Position numbers and translations under genes: made by a program. From Rosistilla oblonga (GTDB lineage: Bacteria; Planctomycetota; Planctomycetia; Pirellulales; Pirellulaceae): DNA of 64,000 nucleotides. The notes below the pieces were generated by a model. The model did no database searches, was not told the origin of the DNA, and was given only the letters and a program-made list of their open reading frames with translations. Numbering within the stretch: position 1 is the first letter of the stretch; every line of letters starts with the position of its first letter. Positions 25,924 through 35,731 of the stretch are shown in pieces. The stretch lies in assembly GCF_007751715.1 (NCBI RefSeq), contig NZ_CP036292.1, positions 124,001 through 188,000 on the forward strand, in the 5' to 3' direction.

Positions 25924-27466
25924 CTGTCGATTACCCACAAGTCATTGGTCTGGTCCGAAGGCTTGCCAGCAGAGGGCGAAGTCGAGCATTCGCCGCGTGC
26001 CTCGCCAGATTACTTCGGCTCCCGGCGGACCGTCGCCTTGGCGGTGATTGTAGCCGCCAAGGGTCGCAAGGACCGGGATGAATTGTGACAGCTCAGGAGC
26101 TTGCTTTGGGGGAGCCGTCTTTTCCACCACTTTCCAGACCGACTTCCATTCCGCTTCGCTGAAGACGACATCACAGGGAAGCTCTGGACACTCGCGGCCT
26201 AAGAAGGTCACAAACATGATCCGCCATGCGATCACTTTGTAAAACATCAACGCGCGGATCAGTCGGTCTCTCGCTTCGAGTTGAATCTCTTCGACCCGGC
26301 AGCCAGTTTTGAAAACTCGAAAGAATACTTCGATTGGCCAACGAGCCACATACAAATCCACAATCCGCAGCGTCTGGGCAATCGTGTCGACCGGCAGAGA
26401 ACTCAGTAACAGCCAGTCGACTTCGGTTCCGTCGCCTGGGCCATCGATCTCGCGCACCCAAACGACACTGATCTCGACCGGCGGCATCGAAGACTGCTTG
26501 TTGTGTGGCGCACGAAGAGTCATCCGCTTCGCTCGAATTTCTAACTTCGCAGTGCGTGCTTCACGGCCGGGGTGTTGTTTGTTTCCTGATCCTTTGGTTC
26601 GCTTGGGCGTTTGGGGAAGCTGGACTTCGCGGTAAGCGACCGGCTGGGCGGATGCGATTTCGGCACGCATTTTCTTATAAGCCGCAGGCCCGCCATCGGG
26701 GTCTTTCTCCGGCAACGAGCGTTTTCGCTGCGAGCGAATGACGAACTGAGCCGGTGTTTCATGCTGATCGGCTTCGACGAAAATGTCGTAGATGTCTCCT
26801 TCGCGATCGGCCAGCGAAACGATCTGAGTTTCAGGACATTTTCCGGCGATCTCGCAGGCCTTGCGATAACCATCGAGCCATCGTTGCCCTTCGCCGGTGT
26901 GTAGGGGTTGGCCTTCTCGCTTCTTGCTGGTGCCGAGCGATTCTTTGTCGCGATCGTAGAACTTAACACCGACCACCCCGAGACAAAGTTTCTCCGGCGT
27001 GAAGGCGATGTGGGAATGATCGTAAAGTCCACGGCGGCCTAAGCGATCGAGATTGCGGACGCCTTCGGGCGGATGCGCGGTGTAGTCCAGTTCGGTGGTA
27101 TCTTGTGCGATGCAAACGGTGTCTTGGGCTTTGATTCGTTGGAGTGTCTTTTCAGCGTGAGCCCCGAGAATGGCTTCTGGATCGACGTTGGGGTTATCGA
27201 ATAGACGGTAGGCGGCTTTGGTTTCGTCCCAGCCACTGCAAGCTTCGTTGATACTGGCCGAAGGGTTGGCCGCCAGCGAGGCGAGCAACGCTTCGGCTCG
27301 ATCGTTGAGACGTTTGTCTCCAAGTTGAATATCTTGAAATTCGTATGCGATACTGGTCGGTTGCATGCTTTCACCTTAAGATTTCATTGTGCAAAATGAA
27401 ATACTACAAGCGCAAATACCGTGCCAAAACGAGCTGTTTTTGCGGCGACTTGTGGGTAATCAACAG
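25924..27466 (-). mobile_element. Complete IS4-family insertion sequence
   Basis: 1543 bp bounded by 20-bp terminal inverted repeats (25924-25943 and 27447-27466, core GATTACCCACAAGTC, one mismatch) and flanked by an 11-bp target duplication. One transposase gene fills it. The intact ends, duplication and open frame indicate recent insertion. Confidence 0.93.
25942..27366 (-). CDS. IS4-family transposase
   Basis: 474 residues. The N-terminal transposase DNA-binding domain (LGDKRLNDRAEALLASLA, SINEACSGWDETKAAYRLF) is followed by a DDE domain: first Asp in CIAQDTTELDY (about residue 90), second in SLADREGDIYD (about 184), and the catalytic Glu in YVARWPIEVFFRVFK. The last fits the YREK signature Y-2-R-3-E-6-K exactly. 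This layout is that of the Tn5/IS231-like branch of IS4. The gene appears intact from ATG at 27366 and its C terminus reaches into the left terminal repeat. Confidence 0.95.
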   Translation of the reverse strand: MQPTSIAYEFQDIQLGDKRLNDRAEALLASLAANPSASINEACSGWDETKAAYRLFDNPNVDPEAILGAHAEKTLQRIKAQDTVCIAQDTTELDYTAHPPEGVRNLDRLGRRGLYDHSHIAFTPEKLCLGVVGVKFYDRDKESLGTSKKREGQPLHTGEGQRWLDGYRKACEIAGKCPETQIVSLADREGDIYDIFVEADQHETPAQFVIRSQRKRSLPEKDPDGGPAAYKKMRAEIASAQPVAYREVQLPQTPKRTKGSGNKQHPGREARTAKLEIRAKRMTLRAPHNKQSSMPPVEISVVWVREIDGPGDGTEVDWLLLSSLPVDTIAQTLRIVDLYVARWPIEVFFRVFKTGCRVEEIQLEARDRLIRALMFYKVIAWRIMFVTFLGRECPELPCDVVFSEAEWKSVWKVVEKTAPPKQAPELSQFIPVLATLGGYNHRQGDGPPGAEVIWRGTRRMLDFALCWQAFGPDQ

Positions 27467-27487
27467 CTCGTGACCTCGTCCACTACC
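27467..27487. repeat. Right target duplication and right arm of inverted repeat
   Basis: The first 11 bases repeat 25913-25923; the full 21 bases are the reverse complement of 25814-25834. The following bases (to about 27499) nearly repeat 25876-25908, showing a tandem repeat at the target. Confidence 0.85.
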
Positions 27488-27759
27488 CTGAATTCAAATG
27501 TGGATGAAGCACTAGCAGTGGTTCGACTGGCCGAGCGTCGTTTGCCAGCGAAGCTCTTTAGGGAAGACGACTGAAGACAATCGGCCGCAATTCGCTACTT
27601 CCCCCAGTCTCTGGACGCTAGCAGTCGCTGCGGCGGTTGGTTTCGGCGTTTTCATCAAACAACCCAGCCGAAGGGTAAGGTTGACCGCATCGATTACCGA
27701 TAGAACCGATGTCGATCGTTGCTCGCGCTCCTGCCTTCCTCGCCTGAGAGAATGTCTTG

Positions 27760-28827
27760 ATGAAAGTTCTCGTTTGCCCTCAACTTTTGCTGATGTCGAT
27801 GCTGATGGCTGCCCCAGTGTTTGCACAAGTGGTGCCGGGCACCGGAACGAAGATCGATTACGTTGGCGACGATTTCGAGGAACCGGGTTGGGAATTTGTC
27901 CACAACATGCCCAAGGGTTCGCACGAAAACAACGAGCGCCGCAACGGGCCGTCGGGTTATTCGAAGAACCGCCGCTTTATTGAAGGGCCCGAGCGCGGCC
28001 AGCCCGATCACATGCAGATCATCCCGACTCCGGCCGGCGGTCTGCCGCACAGCAAGAACGCGCTGTGGGTTTCGACGTTGCACAGCGGCATCCCCGGGCA
28101 AAACACCCGGACCGTCGAACAGGATGATTTGATCGTCAGTTGTCCCTCGCGATTGGGAACCAGTTTCCGACCTTCGGAATCGCCCAACTGCATGGTGCGG
28201 ATCTATTTCCCCGAAGCCGATCGTTGGGAAAAGCGAAACGGGCCGCACTTCGGATTCCGTTTGGGATGTTCGACCACCGCCGAACAGGAGCGTGAAGGCT
28301 TTCTGGCCTTTGGAACCGAGATGGGCCCCGAACCGTATTGGCCTGGAATCTGGGTTCACTATCGCCACACCGCCGACCAACGCGGCCCCGCCGGTTCGGC
28401 TTATCTGGCAGTTCGCGGCGACAACCGCGGCCGCGACTTCCGCGTTGCCGAGATGGAGCAGTTCGGTTGGTGGACGTTTGGAATCAGCGTCACTCCCGAC
28501 GGCCGCATCCACTACTACGCCAGCCCCGGCGTCGATCCACTGACGCCACAAGATCTGCTGACCAGCCAAACGCCTTACGGCTTTAACGCCGAACGCGTTT
28601 CATCGTTCTTCTTCAACTTCTGCAACGTGAACGATGGCCGCACCTGGTCGACCCCGGTCGTGATCGACGATCCCGAGATGTACCTGGTCAACGCGTCGCG
28701 TGTGATGCAGTTCGTGCAACGCAAAGAAGCTGCCGAGGCGAAACGACAAGCCTACGCCAAACGCCGCGCCGAGATGATGGCCGAGCGCAACGCCCGCTCG
28801 CAAAACAACAGCCGATCGAGCCGTTAA
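27760..28827 (+). CDS. Secreted hypothetical protein
   Basis: 355 residues. A signal peptide (KVLVCPQLLLMSMLMAAPVFAQ) leads to a mature protein rich in aromatic and charged residues (GDDFEEPGWEF, FGFRLGCSTT, WPGIWVHYRH, FGWWTFGISVTPDGRIHYYA). The pattern suggests a jelly-roll or concanavalin-like fold, but I recognise no catalytic motif. The last 40 residues are a basic, Arg/Ala/Glu-rich helix. The ATG at 27760 follows GAGAG; a TTG codon immediately before it is the other choice. The gene is alone between the IS4 element and a repeat block. Confidence 0.7.
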   Translation: MKVLVCPQLLLMSMLMAAPVFAQVVPGTGTKIDYVGDDFEEPGWEFVHNMPKGSHENNERRNGPSGYSKNRRFIEGPERGQPDHMQIIPTPAGGLPHSKNALWVSTLHSGIPGQNTRTVEQDDLIVSCPSRLGTSFRPSESPNCMVRIYFPEADRWEKRNGPHFGFRLGCSTTAEQEREGFLAFGTEMGPEPYWPGIWVHYRHTADQRGPAGSAYLAVRGDNRGRDFRVAEMEQFGWWTFGISVTPDGRIHYYASPGVDPLTPQDLLTSQTPYGFNAERVSSFFFNFCNVNDGRTWSTPVVIDDPEMYLVNASRVMQFVQRKEAAEAKRQAYAKRRAEMMAERNARSQNNSRSSR

Positions 28828-29403
28828 TAGCTTCGATACGCTTCGCCCGCAGTCGATACGCCTCTTCTCCAGTCGCGAAGCGACGGCATGCAATAGCCTG
28901 GGACGCAAGTCCCAGGACCCCAGGACCAAGCGACCAAACCATGCCGCCCGAGTCGCGAAGCGACGTCATGCAAAAGCCTGGGACGCAAGTCCCAGGGCCC
29001 AGGACCAAGCGTCCAAACCACACCGCCAGTCGCGAAGCGACGGCATGCGGGTGCAAGCTCATGTCGTCGCTTCGCGACTGGCGCCCTCGTTGCCTGCGAT
29101 TCCTGGGACTTGCGTCCCAGGCTTGCGCATTCCATGGCTTCGCCACTCAATGCAAATTGGCCGTCCCTATCCATGCCGCCCCAGTCGCGAAGCGACGGCA
29201 TGTAATAGCCTGGGACGCAAGTCCCAGGGCCCCAGGACCAAGCAACCAAACCACACCGCCAGTCGCGAAGCGACGGCATGCGGGTGCAAGCTCATGTCGT
29301 CGCTTCGCGACTGGCGCCTTCGTTGCCTGCGATTCCTGGGACTTGCGTCCCAGGCTTGCGCATTCCATGGCTTCGCCACTCAATGCAAAACCACTGTGTC
29401 AAA
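28828..29403. repeat. Tandemly duplicated block of REP-like palindromes
   Basis: No gene is seen in these 576 bases. A unit of about 232 bp (about 28938-29169) is repeated at 29170-29402 with few differences. Within it AGTCGCGAAGCGAC occurs at 28871, 28951, 29028, 29183 and 29261, and the inverted GTCGCTTCGCGACT at 29066 and 29299. GGGACGCAAGTCCC palindromes lie between. The block sits between convergent genes. Confidence 0.9.
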
Positions 29404-32400
29404 TTAACGTGACGTCACGATCAACTTGCCCTGCAGCGCGTCGGCTTGTTTGTCGCGGCCGGCGGCTCGCAGCGCTGGGATCAACTGTTCGCCGTTTTGC
29501 GGATCGATGCGGTTCAGGTTTAACATCCGGTCGATGTGCTGCTGAGCTTTCTCAAAATCGTCGGCTTCGATCGCCGCGGCGGCTCGCATTCGATGGATTC
29601 GGTGCAGCGATGCTAGATCGGAGAGCGGGATCTCTTTGGTCCAACCGCCAGCGAATTGCAGCATCGTCGTCTGCTGTAGATCCGCGACCGTGGCGGGATC
29701 GGTTTCCAGATCGGCTCGCCGTTGGCAGGACTTGTACCACGTGAAGCTGCCGATCGGCGAAACCGCCTGCAACAATCGAGCCTCTTTGGCTGCCAACGGT
29801 TGAGCTCCCAGTTCGCGCAAGCGATGCGTGAGCGCGTTGCGGATGCGAAAGTTGACAGCCATCATCGATGCGGTTTGCATCTGTTTGGCTCCCGCCTCGC
29901 GATCGCCGCTGCGAGCGAGCGCGTCGGCAGCAAGATAGCGGAATTCGAGCTGCAGGACGTCGTTCTCCCAAGCCTGTTGAAACGCTTCGGCCGCTTCAGC
30001 CCACTTGCCCAGCCGCCGGTAGATGATCCCGGCCTGCGCCGCGGGCAACTCGGTTTCGCGTTGCTGCTGCATCAAATCGAACGCCTGCTGCGTCTGATCG
30101 AACCGCAGCATCGCCCCAACAAAAGCGGACAACTGCTCCGCCGTCAGCGGCGTCTTCTCCAATTCCTTCAGCTCCGCTGCTAGGTATTCTTCCGGCGACG
30201 TCGTTTGACCATCGATCTCAACAGTTCCTTCGCCAGCGAGCATTGCATCGACGTTCTTCACTCGCTGCATCAATTGGTCGTCGGAATCGCCGGGCGACTT
30301 CCCTGCGAAGTGACTCCACCAACCATCGAATTCGGTGACGAGATCGCCGATCGCTGGCTGGAGAATCCGCGGTGTGTTCAGGTAGCCCATCCGCTCCAGC
30401 ACACGTCGAGAGGGCGTGATGCGTTGTCCCATGTGCCCGATGATATTCATTCCGGTGGGGCGGCCGATTAGCTTCAGTTCGTCGAGCAATGGTGCAACCG
30501 CTAGCGGCATTCGCCCGCTGTCCCGCAGGATACGAAACAGTTCCTTCTGGTGCAGGAGATTGCTGCGGCGCGGATCTTTCTGCTGCGAGTGAATCTGTTC
30601 CGACAACGCCGCGTAAAGAGTATGGGCTTGCTCGGCCGCTTCCCGCTGATCCAAGATCCAACCGACCTTTGCAACGATCTGAACCGCGTCCAATGGGATC
30701 GTTTGCTGCATGTCGACATTCAACCGCTCGGCAACCCATGCGGCCGGATCGTCCGACTTCCAAGCGACAGCTTGTAGTGCGGCGTCGTAATCGCCTCGAG
30801 CCCGCAGCAGTTCGAAGTGCGTTTGCGGCGCATGCGTCTTGGCGATCTCCAACGCGCGATCGATCCGATCGTTGACCAACAGACAATTCATTAGCGCGAT
30901 CTGTGCTGCGGGAGTTGCGATCTTGTCCGCCAACCGCTCCGCGCGGTCTAGCGTCTCGTCGGTGTCGGCATCACGTTTCGCTTGACGTTGGTAGCTGGCC
31001 AAACCGCACAGCACGCTCAACCTCAGCATGTCGTCGTCGTTTTCCGTCTCGATCAGCTCGTCGAGGATCTGTTTTTGCTGGTCGGCGGCGCGGTCCCAAC
31101 GCCCTGCGCCGGCGTCGATCCAAGTCGCCAGCGGGAGGTTGTTTTGCTCCCGGGCCCACTGGGCCGCTTCTTCGGGTTGCCCGTTGGCTCGCAACAGAAA
31201 CGGCAGCAGAGGCGAATCCTTGTGCTCGGCAATCTGCTCAGACAAGACGCCTCGCTGCAACCAGAACGCAGCCAAGTTGCTCTTTCCAATCTCGCTGTCT
31301 GTGTTTTCCTGCAACAACCGCTCCGCCTCGTCGAATTCGCCATGAGCGATCTTGTGAGCGACCGCGCCGGCATCGGAGTAGATTAGTTCGTGTCGATACG
31401 ATGCAGGATTGGGCAGTTGATCGATCAGCTGAAGCAGCGGTTCGTATTGACCACGCTGCAGCAAGTGCCATCGCGCCTTGGGGTCGGGAACGAGCCGCTG
31501 CAAAAACATGTGGCGATCGGCTTGCGGTGCCGATTCCCAAATCTCGAACACAAGCTCCACGACGCGTTTCGATCGCAGCAGCTCTTCAGGGCGGAGGCTG
31601 GCGAGCCGAAGGCACGATCGTTTCAGTTGGTCTGAAAGCGAGCCGAAAAGTTTTTCGACGGTTGCTGGCGGCGTGTTGTCGATCCAGACGCTCAGCCGCC
31701 CCGGTCCGAACACCAGCCTGCTGAGCAGCATGTGGCGTTGCGATGACGACAGTTTTTCGAGGATCGGCAACAGCATCTGCAATCCGCCATGGCGAGCTAT
31801 GCACTCGACAGCCTCGTCGATGTGCGCCATGTCGTTGAGCAGCCGGTACTGCAGATAAGGCGTCTCGACCTCGGCAAGCGTTTCAAGCAATTCGGCCCCT
31901 CGTTTTTGGCGTTCCAACGTCGCGACGCAGACTGGTTGCACGAGAAAGCCGAACATCGCTGCGGGGACGCCGCCGCGCGATCTCATCGACGGCGACTGGC
32001 CGGTCGCCTTGACCCAATCGGTAAGTGTGTCGAAGTAATTCTCTTCGATCGCCAGAGCCAGCAGATGTTGCTGCTTCAGCACGTTTCGCAGCGCGGCGTC
32101 TCGCTGCGAATCCCCCTTCATTGAAAAGAACTCCTTCAACCAGGGGCGAATCTGTGTTGCCCGGTCCAGTCGCTCGGTCATCGCGGGGGACTGCAACAAC
32201 ACCGTCCGCAACGCGTCTTGCTGCGGCGACCGATCGCATGCTTCGACAAGTCGCTTTAACAACTTGGCTTGCTGTAACGCCTCAACCGTCTCGGGCTTCT
32301 TCGTCAGTGCTGCCACGGTTCGTTGTGGCAACGCTTTGTCCGCAATGATGTCAGCCAACAGATCGGTCCGGCCCGCCTGGATGATCGCAGATGGATCGAT

Positions 32401-35400
32401 GGCAACGATCAACCGGTTGCTCCATAGCGTCGCGACACTGGCGTCGGTTTGTTGATCGATCCAGCGAGCGATCTGTTTGGCATGCGCGGTGTGCTCCTCG
32501 GGATAACCGCTCAGCCGCGCCGTGGCCAGCAGACCGATCGCTTCGCGGCGGATCGGGGTGTCGGCCAGCTGATCGATCTGGCCGTGCAGAGTCTGCAGTT
32601 TGCCGTCCCACGGTGGCGTCGAATCGGCCACCGATCGGTCGTACGCCGTCACCAGCAGGTAACTTTCTAAAAGAGGTTGCATCTCCGCGCTGGCTTCGGT
32701 TTGGATCAAATCCCACAGCGGTTCAAATTGGTCTTTTTGAATCAGTCGCGAGATCGAATACCGCTGCACCATCATCCTCTTGAGGATCGCCGATTTATCG
32801 GTCGGGTTGGTTTGCGATTTGACGACGCCGTACAGGAGGTCGATCTGGTTGGTTTCGAGCAGATTGTTCAGCAGGGCGGTCGATGAGAAGAGACTCTGCG
32901 CCCGCCGGTCGATCGGCAGATTCCGACGTTCCTTGGTGATCGCAGCGATCAGGTCGGGCAACCGCATCGCCTCGGCGAACGCCTTTACCGAATTGGTGTT
33001 GGCGACCAGAGTCCGGCTGGCCGGTTCGCTAAGTCCTTCGCCTCGCAAGGCGACCTCAAACGTGTCGATCAGCCGACCCTGTTTGATGGCCGCACGCATT
33101 AAACGGTAATCGGACAGTATTTGGTTGGCGAAAGCTGTGGCGATCGCTGGCGGGAGATCCGAATGCACAAGTTCCGGGATCCTCTCCAACTTGTTTTGTT
33201 TCTCGTGCATGCTGATTACGAGCGAGCTGAACAGTCGCTGTGCAAACCGATCCAGTGCTTCCGTCGGCCAGTCTTCCTGCGGGATCGCCAGCAAACGTCC
33301 CAGCTGGTCGTGTTGAATCAAGTGGGTGAGCACATGCGAATTGTTCATCAATCGCGACACCGCACTGATCTGTTGCTGCGTCGGTGGAGCATTCAGCAGT
33401 TCCAGCAACGGATCTAGTTGATCCGAATCCAACACCTGCTGCATCGCCGCTTGGTTGGCCGCGATCGCTTCGAACACTTGCAGCTTGTGGTTCGGTTCCT
33501 GTTGCTTGCCGATCGCGATCAATTGCGCAACACCTTCCGGCTTGGCGATCTCCGATTGGGCTTCGCGCGATTGCAACATTCGCGACATCAACGCGGCGCT
33601 CTGTTTGGGATCGAGGCGACAGAACTGAGCTGTCAGCGTTGCCAGATGTCCCGCATCCAAGATCGCCTGACGAAAGGGTTGATCGGTCAAAATCAACGTA
33701 GCAAACGTTGCCAGCGTTTTTTCGTCGACCATCGGCAACCGATCGACGAGGGCTTGCAAATCATGTGGTTCGCGAACCACAGACGACAACGCCCGCGATT
33801 GGAGAACCGCTTCGATCGATGCATCGCGCTGATCGTCGGGCGTTTCATGCAGCAGTCGCGAAACGAGTTGCCGCGCCATCGCCGGTTCCAGTCGCAAGCG
33901 GCCGAGTGCCTCCAGATAGCTGGGCCGAGCCTCCGCTGGCAATCGATCGACGGTCTTCCACAGCAGCGTCATTCGCTTTGCCGGATCGCGCTGCCACGTC
34001 GCCATCTTGCTCACCAATTGCCCCAACACGCGAGTGCGGTGTGGTTCGGGGACGTCGCAGTGGATCGCGACCAATTTATCGATCAGGTCAGCGTTGCTAA
34101 GGAATCGCATCAGATCGACGTTGTGGACCAAGACAGGCAGCACGTTGGGCAACAGGTTCTTGTCCATCGTGCCGATCATTTCCAGCAGGCTTTCCGCCGC
34201 GGCGCGATCTTTGATCAGCTCCATCAAATTGGGGATTCGCACCATCCGTAGGATCGCATCGTGCTGCAGCGCCCGATCCTCCGACGCTTCGATTCGACGC
34301 CACAGATCTTTCACCATCGGCATCGCATCGGCAGCCGCCAACGTGTTCAAGATGTTCGCTTTGACGATCGCCTTCAGGTAAGCCAACCGCCGCGCGTCGT
34401 CGGGTTGATCGGTCGCCAGGTCGACGATTTTCCCCAGCTTGTCTTCCGACTTCAGTTGCGCGATCACCGTTCGGTTCGCGACGATCATCGCCAACGCACT
34501 CACGCGATCGTCGGGATCTTCGATCTGCTGCGACAGCTTCAATAAACCATCGAAGCCCGATCGCGTTAAGATCGCCGAGATCGTCGCCGATTGCCGCAGC
34601 ACCACCTGTAGCAAGGTTTGCATCGTCGCGTTGTCGACATGGTTTGGCAGTTCGCCGAGAGAGTCGATCAATCCGCCGCGCTGAGCCAGCCCCTGGGTGA
34701 CTTGTTGTTGTGAGAACAGCCGCAGCGCCAACGTGTTGCGACTGGAGGGATCGGTTTCGTGTTGCAGCATCTTCAACAGAAAGCCATGCCGGCTGGCTTG
34801 AACCAGAATCTGGAGACTCGTCGGATTGGTGTAGAACGCCGCCAGATAACGCGAGCGGTCTTCCGGCTTTAGTGCGGCGACAAATTGGTCCAGCTGATCG
34901 AGCTGGTCGTCTTTGGCTAGCGTGGAAACCAGCAGCGGAGAAAAGACGAGCGCTGCCGTTGTGTCGCGTTGCCAACCGGCATCTTGATCGCCGCCGACAC
35001 GCTGGACCAAGTCGACCATTTGCTGTGGGCCCGCATAGTCGTCGATGATCGCCGGGTCGGACACCAATTGGATCAGGTAGGCGGTTCGCAGTGGAGCGTT
35101 CGGTTCTAGCGAGATCAGGTTTTCGATCACCGCCAACGCCCGTTCGCCACGCAATCCCTCCATCGCCTCAAATCGCTGCTTGCCTCGCCCGTCGCGAAAC
35201 TTGCCGATCAATTGACGCAGCCGCGGCGGAGTCGTTGGCAGCACGCCGTATTGAAAATCTCGCAGCACGCGGCGGGCGCGCATCTGGGCTTCGGAGCCCC
35301 CCTCGGCGACAAGCTGTTCCAGTTTCTCGCGGGATGGCAAGCCGATCTGCCACAGTTCGCGCATCGACCGCTCGCGAACATCGAAGCGGGGAGAACCGAG

Positions 35401-35529
35401 TCCTTCGGCTGCGGTAGCGATCGCTGCGGCCTGTTCCGGTGTCGGCGACTCTTCCTGCGAAAAAACTGTCGCCGCCGTGAATCCGATCGTGTAGAGCAAG
35501 AAAAGAGAAGCACTGCGGGCTGCTATCAT
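29404..35529 (-). CDS. Giant secreted helical-repeat protein
   Basis: 2041 residues with a signal peptide (SASLFLLYTIGFTAATVFS). Nearly the whole mature chain is alpha-helical, with Leu/Ala-rich helices at solenoid spacing. The first part resembles HEAT-like repeats (FDVRERSMRELWQIG, RGERALAVIENLISLEP); the last 600 residues resemble tetratricopeptide repeats (AGIIYRRLGKWAEAAEAFQQ, LEFRYLAADALARSGDREAG). No catalytic or anchoring motif is recognised. A periplasmic scaffold role is inferred from the fold only. The gene fills 6.1 kb without interruption. It is convergent with the secreted protein at 27760-28827. Confidence 0.8.
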   Translation of the reverse strand: MIAARSASLFLLYTIGFTAATVFSQEESPTPEQAAAIATAAEGLGSPRFDVRERSMRELWQIGLPSREKLEQLVAEGGSEAQMRARRVLRDFQYGVLPTTPPRLRQLIGKFRDGRGKQRFEAMEGLRGERALAVIENLISLEPNAPLRTAYLIQLVSDPAIIDDYAGPQQMVDLVQRVGGDQDAGWQRDTTAALVFSPLLVSTLAKDDQLDQLDQFVAALKPEDRSRYLAAFYTNPTSLQILVQASRHGFLLKMLQHETDPSSRNTLALRLFSQQQVTQGLAQRGGLIDSLGELPNHVDNATMQTLLQVVLRQSATISAILTRSGFDGLLKLSQQIEDPDDRVSALAMIVANRTVIAQLKSEDKLGKIVDLATDQPDDARRLAYLKAIVKANILNTLAAADAMPMVKDLWRRIEASEDRALQHDAILRMVRIPNLMELIKDRAAAESLLEMIGTMDKNLLPNVLPVLVHNVDLMRFLSNADLIDKLVAIHCDVPEPHRTRVLGQLVSKMATWQRDPAKRMTLLWKTVDRLPAEARPSYLEALGRLRLEPAMARQLVSRLLHETPDDQRDASIEAVLQSRALSSVVREPHDLQALVDRLPMVDEKTLATFATLILTDQPFRQAILDAGHLATLTAQFCRLDPKQSAALMSRMLQSREAQSEIAKPEGVAQLIAIGKQQEPNHKLQVFEAIAANQAAMQQVLDSDQLDPLLELLNAPPTQQQISAVSRLMNNSHVLTHLIQHDQLGRLLAIPQEDWPTEALDRFAQRLFSSLVISMHEKQNKLERIPELVHSDLPPAIATAFANQILSDYRLMRAAIKQGRLIDTFEVALRGEGLSEPASRTLVANTNSVKAFAEAMRLPDLIAAITKERRNLPIDRRAQSLFSSTALLNNLLETNQIDLLYGVVKSQTNPTDKSAILKRMMVQRYSISRLIQKDQFEPLWDLIQTEASAEMQPLLESYLLVTAYDRSVADSTPPWDGKLQTLHGQIDQLADTPIRREAIGLLATARLSGYPEEHTAHAKQIARWIDQQTDASVATLWSNRLIVAIDPSAIIQAGRTDLLADIIADKALPQRTVAALTKKPETVEALQQAKLLKRLVEACDRSPQQDALRTVLLQSPAMTERLDRATQIRPWLKEFFSMKGDSQRDAALRNVLKQQHLLALAIEENYFDTLTDWVKATGQSPSMRSRGGVPAAMFGFLVQPVCVATLERQKRGAELLETLAEVETPYLQYRLLNDMAHIDEAVECIARHGGLQMLLPILEKLSSSQRHMLLSRLVFGPGRLSVWIDNTPPATVEKLFGSLSDQLKRSCLRLASLRPEELLRSKRVVELVFEIWESAPQADRHMFLQRLVPDPKARWHLLQRGQYEPLLQLIDQLPNPASYRHELIYSDAGAVAHKIAHGEFDEAERLLQENTDSEIGKSNLAAFWLQRGVLSEQIAEHKDSPLLPFLLRANGQPEEAAQWAREQNNLPLATWIDAGAGRWDRAADQQKQILDELIETENDDDMLRLSVLCGLASYQRQAKRDADTDETLDRAERLADKIATPAAQIALMNCLLVNDRIDRALEIAKTHAPQTHFELLRARGDYDAALQAVAWKSDDPAAWVAERLNVDMQQTIPLDAVQIVAKVGWILDQREAAEQAHTLYAALSEQIHSQQKDPRRSNLLHQKELFRILRDSGRMPLAVAPLLDELKLIGRPTGMNIIGHMGQRITPSRRVLERMGYLNTPRILQPAIGDLVTEFDGWWSHFAGKSPGDSDDQLMQRVKNVDAMLAGEGTVEIDGQTTSPEEYLAAELKELEKTPLTAEQLSAFVGAMLRFDQTQQAFDLMQQQRETELPAAQAGIIYRRLGKWAEAAEAFQQAWENDVLQLEFRYLAADALARSGDREAGAKQMQTASMMAVNFRIRNALTHRLRELGAQPLAAKEARLLQAVSPIGSFTWYKSCQRRADLETDPATVADLQQTTMLQFAGGWTKEIPLSDLASLHRIHRMRAAAAIEADDFEKAQQHIDRMLNLNRIDPQNGEQLIPALRAAGRDKQADALQGKLIVTSR

Positions 35530-35731
35530 CTCGGCACCTCATTCGCTAGCCGATGAACGTCGCCGTCGGCAACGTGAGGCCGATCGCACGTTGCATGATA
35601 GCACAGACGCAACAAAACGCATCCGTTTTGGCACGTTGCAAGTAAGGGGAGAACCGATTTTCAGCGATGGTATCAGCCGCCACTCGCTAGCGTTCGGGCC
35701 TGCTGGCAATCACCCGCGGTTTGCGTGTCGC

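Noticed and set aside
28859-29402. Regularly spaced repeats resembling a CRISPR array
   Set aside because: The repeats are palindromic REP-type words with similar, not unique, spacers, unequal spacing and no cas genes.
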